Origin: Clostridiales bacterium
Lineage (GTDB): Bacteria; Bacillota; Clostridia; Christensenellales; Aristaeellaceae
DNA: 52,484 nucleotides
Direction of reading: 5' to 3'
Assembly (NCBI GenBank): GCA_015056255.1
Contig: SVGP01000021.1
Location: 1 to 52,484 of the forward strand
Under the pieces are notes generated by a model that saw nothing but the letters and a program-made list of their open reading frames with translations, was not told the origin of the DNA and did not search any database. Made by a program: the position numbers and the translations under genes. The stretch's first letter is position 1; each line of letters starts with the position of its first letter. Positions 16,653 to 26,500 of this stretch are shown one piece after another.

Positions 16653-17749
16653 GCCGGTTGGAGCTTAGAACAGACTTAAGCGTAATTGAAAATAATGCCC
16701 GCGTCATTCGGGAAAGAATTCCTGATGACGTTAAGGTGATGGCGGTTGTAAAGGCAGACGCATACGGACACGGAAGCGTCGAGGTCGCAAAAAGGCTTGA
16801 AAATAAACATCTGGCCAATTGTTTTGCAGTCGCAACGGCGGAAGAAGGCGCGCGCCTTCGAAGAAACGGCATTGAATCCGAAATACTGATTCTCGGATAC
16901 TCCGATGAGGAAGAAATGGAAATAGCTATAAAAAATCGGCTCCATGTGACGATTTTTTCAAAAGATTCCCTTCTTCTTCTAAAGAGCATTTCAGAAAACG
17001 CCCGGATGAAAGCGAAAGCTCATCTGAAAATCGAAACGGGCATGCACAGAATCGGTATTGCGCCCGGAGCGGATTTAAAAGAGCTTTTAAGCGTTTGGAA
17101 GGAAATCTCCTGCGTAGAGATGAGCGGCGTGTTTTCTCATTTTTCAAGCGCCGACATCGATAAGCAATATACCGACACGCAGTTTGACTTATTTCTTGCC
17201 GCCTGCGAAATGATAACGGATTTCGGCTTTGCGCCCATTCGGCACATCGCGGCGTCGAGCGCCATGTTCAAGGCGAAATATCAGCTGGATATGGTAAGAG
17301 CGGGAATTGCGCTCTACGGCGTAGCCGATGGCGAAATCAAGCCCCTTGTTCATCCCGCGCAGACCCTTATTACGCATCCCGTGCGGATTTTAAACATTAA
17401 GCCTCACGAAAAGGTCGGCTATTCGATGAACTTTGAAGCGGATAGAGAGACTGCCGTCATGACCGTACCCTGCGGCTATGGAGACGGGTATCCGAGAAGT
17501 TTATCAAACCGCGCCGAAGCGCTTGTGAACGGAAGGCGGGTAAAGCTGATTGGAAACATCTGCATGGATATGTTGATGCTGGATGTGACCAGCGCGGGCT
17601 ATGTCGATGAACGCACAGAGGTTGTTCTGATGGGCGCGCAGGGGGATGAACGTATTACGCCCGAAGAGCTTTCATTGCTTTCCGGTACCATTCCCTACGA
17701 AATCATGCTCGGTTTTTCTGACCGGGTGAAAAAAACCTGGGTTTATTAA
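16649..17749 (+). CDS. alr: Alanine racemase
   Basis: This PLP enzyme interconverts L- and D-alanine for peptidoglycan. The PLP lysine is in AVVKADAYGHG near the N-terminus, the substrate-side GMHRIGI follows, and the catalytic Tyr is in KVGYSMNF. CGYGDGYPR and GNICMDMLMLDVT are also diagnostic. At 366 residues it is full length. It starts with TTG overlapping the ACT stop codon by four bases (TTGA), so it is translationally coupled. No ATG is suitably placed, and the N-terminus (SRLELRTDLSVIENN) fits the family. Confidence 0.96.
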   Translation: MSRLELRTDLSVIENNARVIRERIPDDVKVMAVVKADAYGHGSVEVAKRLENKHLANCFAVATAEEGARLRRNGIESEILILGYSDEEEMEIAIKNRLHVTIFSKDSLLLLKSISENARMKAKAHLKIETGMHRIGIAPGADLKELLSVWKEISCVEMSGVFSHFSSADIDKQYTDTQFDLFLAACEMITDFGFAPIRHIAASSAMFKAKYQLDMVRAGIALYGVADGEIKPLVHPAQTLITHPVRILNIKPHEKVGYSMNFEADRETAVMTVPCGYGDGYPRSLSNRAEALVNGRRVKLIGNICMDMLMLDVTSAGYVDERTEVVLMGAQGDERITPEELSLLSGTIPYEIMLGFSDRVKKTWVY

Positions 17750-17771
17750 GCGTTATACCTGGAGGATGACT

Positions 17772-18536
17772 ATGAACACTACAAAGAGTATGGTGATCAA
17801 GAGCCTGACCATGCATATCACCATGATGGTTTTCAGCATGCTGGTATCCTTTGTCGGAAAGCCCATTATCGGTATCATCATGGGCTTGGCGGTTTATGCC
17901 GTTTACATCTTCATGATGTATGCTGACGGCGCGGAGAGGGGCGAGAGGGCCTGCACGCTTTCGGCAACGGTCTTAAAGCTCGAAGCAGAGGGAAAATCCA
18001 TCGACGAGAAAATGAAAAAGCAGATGTTTGAAAAGAAAAAGGCCGTAAGCGCTTTTCTCATTTCCTCGCTTCCGCTTTTCATTCTCGCAGTGGTCAATTT
18101 CATTTTTGCAGAAAATGGCGCGATCCACGAAAACTTTCTGGGTACCATCACCCGCATCGTATTTATGCCCTGCGCATGGGTCACACGAATTTTCACCGAG
18201 CTCGTCGGCTGGAATATCGAAGGAACACTGGAGATAAGCAAGAATCTCTTCGCCGCAGTAGAGTATTCCGGCATTGATTTTTCAAAAATTGCTGAAATGA
18301 ATGTTTTTGGCGGTGATCTCGCCATCGCCTTTAACGCGCACTACATCACGTATCTGCGCCTTCTGTTCATCCCGCTTTCCATGGTGCCTGCTTTTTCCAT
18401 GATGGTAGGCTATCTTCAGGGTCCGAAATTCCGAGAGAAGAAATTAAAGGAAATCGAAGAGGGCAGCCGCAAAAAACGAAAAAAATTAAAGGTTAACAAA
18501 AAAACAAAAACCAGAGTGGTCCGTCCCGAGGTTTAA
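17772..18536 (+). CDS. Four-span membrane protein of unknown function
   Basis: I do not recognise a family for this 254-residue protein. It has two N-terminal membrane helices (about 12-45), a charged cytoplasmic loop (about 50-85, rich in Lys/Glu), further hydrophobic helices at about 90-110 and 195-220, and a very basic C-terminal tail (KKRKKLKVNKKTKTR) that may contact nucleic acid or acidic lipid. The ATG at 17766 abuts GGAGG with no spacing, so I placed the start at the second ATG, six bases further on. It follows alr by about 20 bases, probably in the same transcript. Confidence 0.75.
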   Translation: MNTTKSMVIKSLTMHITMMVFSMLVSFVGKPIIGIIMGLAVYAVYIFMMYADGAERGERACTLSATVLKLEAEGKSIDEKMKKQMFEKKKAVSAFLISSLPLFILAVVNFIFAENGAIHENFLGTITRIVFMPCAWVTRIFTELVGWNIEGTLEISKNLFAAVEYSGIDFSKIAEMNVFGGDLAIAFNAHYITYLRLLFIPLSMVPAFSMMVGYLQGPKFREKKLKEIEEGSRKKRKKLKVNKKTKTRVVRPEV

Positions 18537-18550
18537 TGGCTCATAGCCGC

Positions 18551-18579
18551 TTGCATTTATTGCACTTCTATGATATAAT
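18551..18579 (+). promoter_or_regulatory. Promoter of rsmD-coaD
   Basis: TTGCAT and TATAAT are separated by 17 bases, 20 bases before the TTG start of rsmD. Confidence 0.8.
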
Positions 18580-18598
18580 TATTACGGAGTGATGACAA

Positions 18599-19162
18599 TT
18601 GCGTATAATTGGAGGAGAAGCGCGAGGCAGGCGGCTTTTCGCGCCTTCAGGAAACGAGACGCGGCCAACCTCCGACAGAACGAGAGAATCGCTTTTCAAT
18701 ATATTGTCTTTTGATATTCCGGGAAGCGTCGTGCTCGATCTGTTTGGCGGAACAGGCGCGCTTGCGCTGGAGGCTTTGAGCAGAGGCGCGCAGTACGCTT
18801 GCGTATCGGATAAGTCCCATGAGGCAGTAAAAATCATTGAAAGAAACGCTGAAACCGTTCTTGGCGCGGACAGAAAAAAGAAGATATCCATCGTTTGCGC
18901 CGATTACAAAAGGGCGATTTCGCTTTTTAGAGAAAAAAAGTTCACGATTGTTTTTCTTGATCCGCCTTACGCAATGGAAAGCGCCTATCGGGAGGCTGTA
19001 AGCCTTTTAATTGAATCAGATATGCTGGATTCTGATGCGCTTGTCGTTATGGAAAGAAACAAAAACACAAAAATCGAACTTCCGAAGGAAATGGAGATTT
19101 TCGATTCAAGAGATTATCGCGATACTGTCGTCGACTTTGCCAGGTGGAGGAAGAATATATGA
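18599..19162 (+). CDS. rsmD: 16S rRNA (guanine-966-N2)-methyltransferase RsmD
   Basis: RsmD methylates G966 of 16S rRNA. The 187-residue protein has the family N-terminus RIIGGEARGRRLFAP, the RPTSDRTRESLFNIL motif, the SAM-binding VLDLFGGTGALALEALSRGA and the catalytic FLDPPYAM (DPPY). The start is TTG with a GGAG site; no ATG fits. It overlaps coaD by four bases, a gene order widely conserved in Bacillota. Confidence 0.96.
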   Translation: MRIIGGEARGRRLFAPSGNETRPTSDRTRESLFNILSFDIPGSVVLDLFGGTGALALEALSRGAQYACVSDKSHEAVKIIERNAETVLGADRKKKISIVCADYKRAISLFREKKFTIVFLDPPYAMESAYREAVSLLIESDMLDSDALVVMERNKNTKIELPKEMEIFDSRDYRDTVVDFARWRKNI

Positions 19163-19647
19163 ACGCGCTTTTTGCAGGCAGCTTCCATCCGCCGACGATT
19201 GGACATTTTGACATTATCAGAAAAAGCGCAGATCTTTTTGACAAAGTATACATCGCAGTTATGTATAACAGCGAAAAAAAGTACACGCTTTCGGTTGAAG
19301 AGCGAACGGCGATGCTTCAGAAAATGACTGCTGATTTGAAAAACGTCGAAGTTGTTTCCGATACTGGTCTGACCGCTGAATTCGCCAAAAAGCTTGGCTG
19401 CCATGCGCTTGTCCGCGGACTCAGAAACAGTCAGGATTTCGAATATGAGCGTCCGATTGCAGATGCGAACAAGAAAATTTTTGGCATCGAAACCGTGTTT
19501 TTGCCCTGTGATCCTGAATATACTTGGATTTCCTCTACCATCCTGAACGATGTTTTAAGGCATGGCGGAGATATTTCTAAAATGGTTCCCGAAACAATTC
19601 ATGAAGATATTCTACGCGCTTGCATGCGCACATCTAAAGGAGTGTAG
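19159..19647 (+). CDS. coaD: Phosphopantetheine adenylyltransferase
   Basis: CoaD makes dephospho-CoA from 4'-phosphopantetheine and ATP. The 162-residue protein has the nucleotide-binding GSFHPPTIGHFDII (TxGH motif) and the second signature WISSTILNDVLRHGGDIS. LVRGLRNSQDFEYERPIADAN is a further diagnostic stretch. One oddity is His instead of the usual Asp in GSFDP. The start at 19159 overlaps the rsmD stop (ATGA) and has GGAGGA upstream; an upstream in-frame ATG within rsmD is unlikely. Confidence 0.96.
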   Translation: MNALFAGSFHPPTIGHFDIIRKSADLFDKVYIAVMYNSEKKYTLSVEERTAMLQKMTADLKNVEVVSDTGLTAEFAKKLGCHALVRGLRNSQDFEYERPIADANKKIFGIETVFLPCDPEYTWISSTILNDVLRHGGDISKMVPETIHEDILRACMRTSKGV

Positions 19648-19650
19648 AAG

Positions 19651-20448
19651 ATGGAAGAAAACCGCGCCAGCATTTTTGAAGAGGAAAACGTTGTCGAGGA
19701 AGGTTACGTTGAGGATGAAGTACAGGATGAGGAATACCTTGACGAGGAAGCATACGACGAGGAAGCAGACGGCGAATACATAATGGAAGACGAGGAAGAG
19801 GAAGCTGACGAAGAAGATGAAGAAGACGAAGGAATCGACTTCAACGACTTCGAAAACACCGTAAATTTAATCGGCTATCTTAAAATCGAGCTCACCGAGC
19901 ACAGCATGAATGTGCCGCTTGGAAAGAGCAAGCGCATTGTCGATGTGGATCGCTGCCTGAGCATTATAGACGACCTTGTTACTTCACTTCCCAAGGCAAT
20001 GCGTCATTGCTGGCGCACCAAGGATGAAAATGATCGCATTCTCCAGACTGCCGAAATGCACGCCACCAAGCGCGTTGAAAAGGCGAAAGAAGACGCCGAG
20101 CGCATTGTGGACGAAGCGCACGAGCAGGAAGAGAAAATTCTCGAGGCTGCCCAGCGCCGTCATAACAATACAATAAACGACGCGCAGGCCCGCGCCGACG
20201 CTATTCTTCGAGACGCTTCCGAGCGTGCCAAGCGCATGGTCAGCGAGAATGCCATTGTGAAAAACGCAACCGCTGAGGCCAACCGCCTGATCACCGAGGC
20301 CAAGACCGAAGCCAGAGAGCGCAGACTCCATGCCGCTCAGGATGCATACCGCTTGCTGGACGCCTTCGAGAAGCAGGCTGCCAGCATCACAACCGCCATC
20401 TCCAGACGCAAAAATGAGCTCGGTGTGAACAACAATAATAACAGATAA
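19651..20448 (+). CDS. Acidic coiled-coil protein after coaD
   Basis: This 265-residue protein has an extremely acidic N-terminus (about 70 residues dominated by Glu and Asp), a short globular segment (NTVNLIGYLKIELTE, RIVDVDRCLSIID) and then a long alternating Ala/Glu/Arg helix (about 135-245) that resembles the stalk of ATP-synthase b subunits or V-ATPase subunit H. Such proteins are commonly found directly after coaD in Clostridia and are annotated as ATPase-like or hypothetical. It lies three bases after coaD and ends before a terminator. A scaffolding or DivIVA-like role is conceivable, but there is no direct evidence. Confidence 0.8.
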   Translation: MEENRASIFEEENVVEEGYVEDEVQDEEYLDEEAYDEEADGEYIMEDEEEEADEEDEEDEGIDFNDFENTVNLIGYLKIELTEHSMNVPLGKSKRIVDVDRCLSIIDDLVTSLPKAMRHCWRTKDENDRILQTAEMHATKRVEKAKEDAERIVDEAHEQEEKILEAAQRRHNNTINDAQARADAILRDASERAKRMVSENAIVKNATAEANRLITEAKTEARERRLHAAQDAYRLLDAFEKQAASITTAISRRKNELGVNNNNNR

Positions 20449-20454
20449 AAGAAA

Positions 20455-20492
20455 CAAAAATGCCACTGCACATTGGGTGCGGTGGCTTTTTT
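20455..20492 (+). terminator. Terminator of the rsmD-coaD transcript
   Basis: Arms GCCACTGCAC and GTGCGGTGGC enclose a short loop, followed by six T residues, seven bases after the preceding stop. Confidence 0.92.
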
Positions 20493-20549
20493 GTATGCAA
20501 ATGCAAAATTCAGCGCATAATGAAGTCAAAACACTTTTTGGAGGAATCC

Positions 20550-23500
20550 ATGAAACTTTTTGACGTTACAAAAGAACGTGCTGACAATCAGGTTTTTAAC
20601 AGGCGTTTTGATAAGGCGCTCAATGCATTAAAAAAATACGAGAATATGACTGAATACGAAACGGATGCTTTTCGATTTGCGGATCAGAATGCAGCTGTTG
20701 TCAAAATGCGCTTTGATGAAGCTAAAACTCGTATCATGCGTATGGAAATCCGTTCGCTTGTATTTGCATGGGCAAAAGAAATGGCGAAGGACGGAAAAGA
20801 ACATCAAACGCGTGAGACTGTTCTTTCTGAAATTGATCAATTTGATGAATCCGCAATGCTTACGCCGGGCGAATTTTTTTCGCTTTCATCTGTCGTCATT
20901 ATTGAATGTGCAAACATATTTGTTGATGCGCTTACAAGGACGATCTATATACAAAAAGCGATGATTGAGGCGGAACAATGGATGGAAAAAGACGTTCGGA
21001 TTCCAGCGGACTTTGATCCCATTTTCTTTCTTGAGCATGCGCTGAAGCTTTCTTCTGAGAAAGGGGATCTTAAAAAGCGCGGAGAAATCATCGACTATAT
21101 TCATTCGATTGGAAAAAGTGAGACGGAAATTATCAAAGTAGCCTGCGATGAGATTTCCAGCCTGCTTTTGAGGCTTACAAACGCCGTATCATTGATGCAT
21201 ACGGTGATTGATATTGATTGGCCGAACGCCTATCAAAAAATAAGTCATATCGAAAAAACGCTTTCTGAGGATCCTGCCGGGATCTATCCCGTAATGGATG
21301 AAGAATCAAAATCAGCAATTCGACGCGAAATTGAAGTGATTCATCAATTCACGCATACCCCTCAACGGCACATTGCTTCAACTGCGCTCAAACTTTCAAA
21401 AGATGAAAAAAACGGCATAACGCAGATCATCTATACGGACGAGGGACGAAGAAAGCTATTGAATGAAATCAATGCTGATAATGTGAAACTTCCAAAGATG
21501 ATTCCTGATCCTAAGGGCTATGGAATGATGACGTCTGTCATTTTATCGCTCATCATTTTAATTATTGGCGTATCGATCTGTATAAGTCCTCTTTTTCTTC
21601 TTTTTCTTTTTCCATGTCTGTTTTCGCTTTCTGAGGATGTTGTCAGACGAATCAGCCTAAAATGCGTTTCTACGCGGCCGCTGCTCAGTTTGAATTCGGA
21701 TAAAATTTTAGACGAGCAGCGGACGCTTGTCGTCATTCCTGCGCTTGTTGCCACTCAAAAAAGCGTAGAGAATGCATTGTCTAATCTTGCATCCTATGGC
21801 GTGCATGAAGAAGACGAAAACATTGATTTTTTGCTGCTTGGTGATTTTAAGGATTGCAGGGAAGCGGAGCAGGAAAACGACGGCGTGATTATAAGGGATT
21901 TGCAAAAGGGCATCGATGCACTGAATGCAAAGAGCATAAGAAGAAAATACTTTTTCCTCATCAGAAGCAGAACCTACAATGAATCCGATCAGATCTACAT
22001 GGGCTACGAAAGAAAAAGAGGCGCGCTTATGGCGCTGAATCAGCTTTTGCTGGGCTATGGAAACCGGTTTATGAATGAAGCGGGCGATGCATCAATGATG
22101 GTTAACCGCTACCGATATGTTTTGACGGTTGACATGGACACAAAAATCCTGCCGGGAACCATCCGAAAGATGATAGCAACCATCGCGCATCCGTTAAACG
22201 ATCATTACGCTGTTTTGCAGCCCCGCATGGAGAATACAGGTCTTGTAAAGCAGAATCTCTTTTCATCCTGGATGGCGGGGTATGGCGGAACAGATCATTA
22301 TGATGTGTGCTCTTCAGACTTTTATCAGGACCTGACGGGTGAGGGCTTGTTTTCCGGAAAGGGAATTTATAACATTCAAGCCTTCTATGAGAAAACCGCA
22401 GAAGCCTTTCAGGAAAATACAATTCTTAGCCACGATATGATCGAAGGGATTCTTTCAAAAGCCGGATACTGCGGTAATATCGTGATGTACGAATCCTTTC
22501 CGGAAACAACCGGATCATTCTATAAACGCCTTGATCGATGGACGAGAGGCGACTGGCAGCTGATTCATTATCTTTTTGGACGCCTGCCGTTAAGCGCGCT
22601 TGGAAGGTGGAAAATTATTGGAAACCTTTTACGAAGCTTAAAGGCTGCATCGCTTCTAACAAGCGTCGTTTTATCTGTATGGTGCAATCATATTGGACTT
22701 CTTACGGCTCTAATGGCGTTTCATTTTTTGCCAGTCCTTCTGAATGGGGCAGGCGCCGTAAAACCTTGCGTTTTGAATCTGATGCTTCTGCCGTTTACAG
22801 CATATACGGAAATCAAGGCTGTGCTGACTGCGCTTGTACGGCTGTACATCACAAAGCGAAGGCGGTTGGAGTGGGTTACGGCAGCGGAAAGCGAAAAGAC
22901 CGGAAAAACAATAAACTATCCCGGCATCATCGCGTCAATTCTCCTTTTACCCGGCTTGTTTTCAGGCGCAATGTGGCTTCCTACTGCAATTCTCGGCCTT
23001 ATTTTCACCATTGGCAAAGATTTCGTCGACTCCTTTGACCGCCTTTTCAGGAGCGAAGCCATGCAGGCGTGCGACTATACGTATCTTACTGATTTATCCA
23101 GGCGAATGTGGCGCTATTTTGAAAAATACGTGCCGCTTACAGGCAGCGGATTTCCGCCGGATAATGTTCAGGTTGATCCGCCCATTGGCGAGCAGGCGAG
23201 AACGTCGCCAACCAATATCGGAATGTATCTGATATCGCTGATAGGCGCATCAGAGATGGGCTTGATTGAAGAAAACGAGCTCATTACAAGGGTAAAACAG
23301 ATGCTTTTTTCCATTCAGCAGCTGGAAACATGGAACGGCCTTCCCTATAACTGGTACGACATCCATACGCTTGTTCCGTCTAATCCCAAATATGTATCGA
23401 GTGTCGACGCAGGAAATCTCATGGCGGCTTATGTGGTGGTCAGAAATTATTTTCAGAAGAATAATCCTTCGCTTTCTGATGAATTTGATCAGCTGATTCG

Positions 23501-26500
23501 GAAAATGGATATTGAAAAGCTTTATAATCCCAGAAGAAAGCTTTTCAGAATCGGCGTTGATGTTCACAATAATCGTCTGAGCGCGTCGCATTATGACCTG
23601 TTTTCATCGGAAGCACGCATTCTAAGCTACACTGCAATGGCGGAAAAAGGAATATCGGTTTCACATTGGAAGCAGCTTGCGCGTCCGTTTTTCTTTCATA
23701 AGGGAAAAAGCGCGCTCTATTCATGGAGCGGGACGATGTTTGAATATATGATGCCCAATCTTCTGATGCCTTCCGCATGCGGAAGTCTTATGAGAAACAG
23801 CATGCAGTCTGCAATTGCGTTGCAAATGAAAAAAACGCGCGATGGAATCTGGGGCATAACGGAGGCGGGATACGCCGCCTTTGACCAGATGCTGAATTAT
23901 CAGTACAGGGCGTTCGGAATCAAGGAGCTTGCGCTTTCCGGAGAAGCAAACGAAACAGTGTATGCGCCTTACGGTGTCTTAATTGCGCTCGAATATGCAT
24001 TTTTTAAAGGTATGGATTCGCTTAAGAATATGCAGGAAGCAGGCATGAAGGGCGAATACGGCTTTTATGAAGCGATCGATTTTTCGAAGGAAAATAAGCC
24101 GAGAATTGTCTACAGCTATATGTCGCATCATCAGGGCATGGGATTTATAGCGATTTGCAATCTTCTTACGGACAATGCACTGAAAAAGCATTTTTTGAAT
24201 CACCCGAATGAACAGGCGCTTACGCCGCTTTTGAACGAAAAGCCTTTTCTGTCGCCGATTTTTAGAAGAATTTTCAAAAAGCCTATGCGCGAGCAGTTTA
24301 AGAAGGAAGAAGTATTGTCAGGAAAAGACGAGTATGCGAGATATGCCTCCGCCGGACACCCGGAAGGACATCTGCTGTTTTCGTCAAATACGATTGCCTA
24401 TTTTGAAAGCACAGGAAGATCGTTTATGAAAAGGGATGGGATATACGCAAATTATTTCGACCACGATGCAAGCGATCAAAATTCATCCATCCTTCCCGAA
24501 ATTTATGACGAATCGGGCATGGCGAAAATCGTAAGATGCCAGTTTGACACATCCTGCGCGGAATACGACTACCGCACTAAAACCGGAAAATACAAAGCAG
24601 TATGCACAATCAATCCCGCAGGCGGCGAGCTTTTGATAAAGGTAACTGCAAAGAATGAAACGGACAGCGAAACAGAAGTAAAAATAAGGCATGCTTTTCG
24701 TCTTTCTTTAACTACGGAAGATTTGAACTATGCGCATATCGTGTTCTCCGATCTGTTTGTAAAAACAGATCGGGTGAAAAACCTTGGCTTGGAGCATGCC
24801 CGAAAAAACCGGGATACTTTGAACTATTCTGATTTTCTGTATCACCTTACGAATAGCAAAAACGGTGTTTTAGACGATGACGAAAAAACACATGGTAAAT
24901 ACTCCGCTTTGACGCAAAAAATCACGCTTTTACCCGGCGATAAAAAGGAAATGTTCTTTTCTGTAAGCATTGAAAAGGAAAAGCGGACGGAATTTGAAGA
25001 ATTGAATCATGCATCCTTTGAACGCGCCAAAACGCTTTTGTTGGGTCAAATGAATGCGCAAATTCAATTCTGCGGTCTATCCGCGACTGAATATCGCTCG
25101 TATGATAAGAAGACAGTAAATCTGTTCTCTCTGAAGCCAAGTAATGGGAAAGGGGCATTGCCAAAATCCGCGCTCTGGCCGCTCGGTCTTTCCGGCGAAG
25201 GGAATATTCTACTTGTTAAGCTCAAAAGCTCCGGCGATCTTGTTTATTTGCGAAAAGCCGTTCGGATGCATAAGCTTTTAAGATTTGCAAATCTTGCGTC
25301 AACGCTTGTGATTCTGAAAATCAGGGAAACAGAGTATTTTACGCCGCTCAAAGACGCGGCTATGAACCATCTTCTTTCCGGACATCTTGCTGATGGCATT
25401 GGAAAAGAGGGAGGCGCGATGATACTGGATGCTGAAGACCTTGATTCTCAGTTGATTCGTGCGCTTGAAGCGATGGATGTTTTCAGAGATCCGATAAATC
25501 CTCCTGTATCAGATCAAAAAGAAACTGATTGCAGAAATTTTAAAACGATTTCTACGTTTGATCAGGATGCGCTTGTTAGCTATAACGGTTATGGGGGTTT
25601 TTTAAAGGACGGCAATGCCTATCAGATCAATGTATCCGATGCGAAAAAACCGCCCAGACGATGGTCGAATTTCCTCGTAAACGCCATATTTGGCGCGATT
25701 GTAAACGACCTTGGCATATCCAGTATTTATTATAAAAACAGCCGCATGGAGCGAATTACAGCCTTTGATAATAATCTGGATAATCCGAAGCCAAGCATTG
25801 AAATGGAGATCCTTTATAATGGTCGGAAGCTTTCGCTTTTTCCGGGAATGCATCCGAAAGGGCATTACACGGTAATACACGATACCGGGATTAGCACGTA
25901 CAGCGTGAAGACAGAAGAAATCTGTTTGAATACAACCGTATGCGTCCATCCATACAAGGCGATACTTTCAATAAGCGTTCTTCTTGAAAATACGCTGGAC
26001 AGAGACATGCTTCTTACCGTCAGGACATGCGTTGGATTTTTAATCGGAATTGATGACAGGGATTTAAAGTTTACAAATATCTACAGCGATGAAAAATGTA
26101 CGATAGCTCATGGTTGCGCGGGCTGTACCGCCTGCGCCGGATGGAGAGGGGATGAAGCGAAAAAAGGAGGCATGCAGGCGCCGATTTTATTAAAACCGCA
26201 CGAAAAACGGGTGATATCGTTCTTTGTTTCAGCTGCAGACACTGATATGGAAGCGAGAAGCCTTTTTCAGGAGGCGAATGCAAAGCAAATAAACCTCTTA
26301 TGCAAAACACACTGGCAAGAGCGGATGAGTGCAATTACCATTTCGACAGACAATCCTTTGCGTGATAAGCTTGCAAACGGATTTATGAAATATCAGACGA
26401 TTGCATCAAGGTATTTTGCCCGGTTCGGGCCGTATCAGCCGGGCGGGGCTTTCGGAATGCGGGATCAGCTTCAGGATCTTCTGTCGATCATGTACTTTGA

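Noticed and set aside
26100..26140. Cysteine cluster (CAGCTAC) in the glucan synthase as a metal-binding insertion
   Set aside because: An isolated short cluster without paired downstream cysteines; not enough to propose a metal site.
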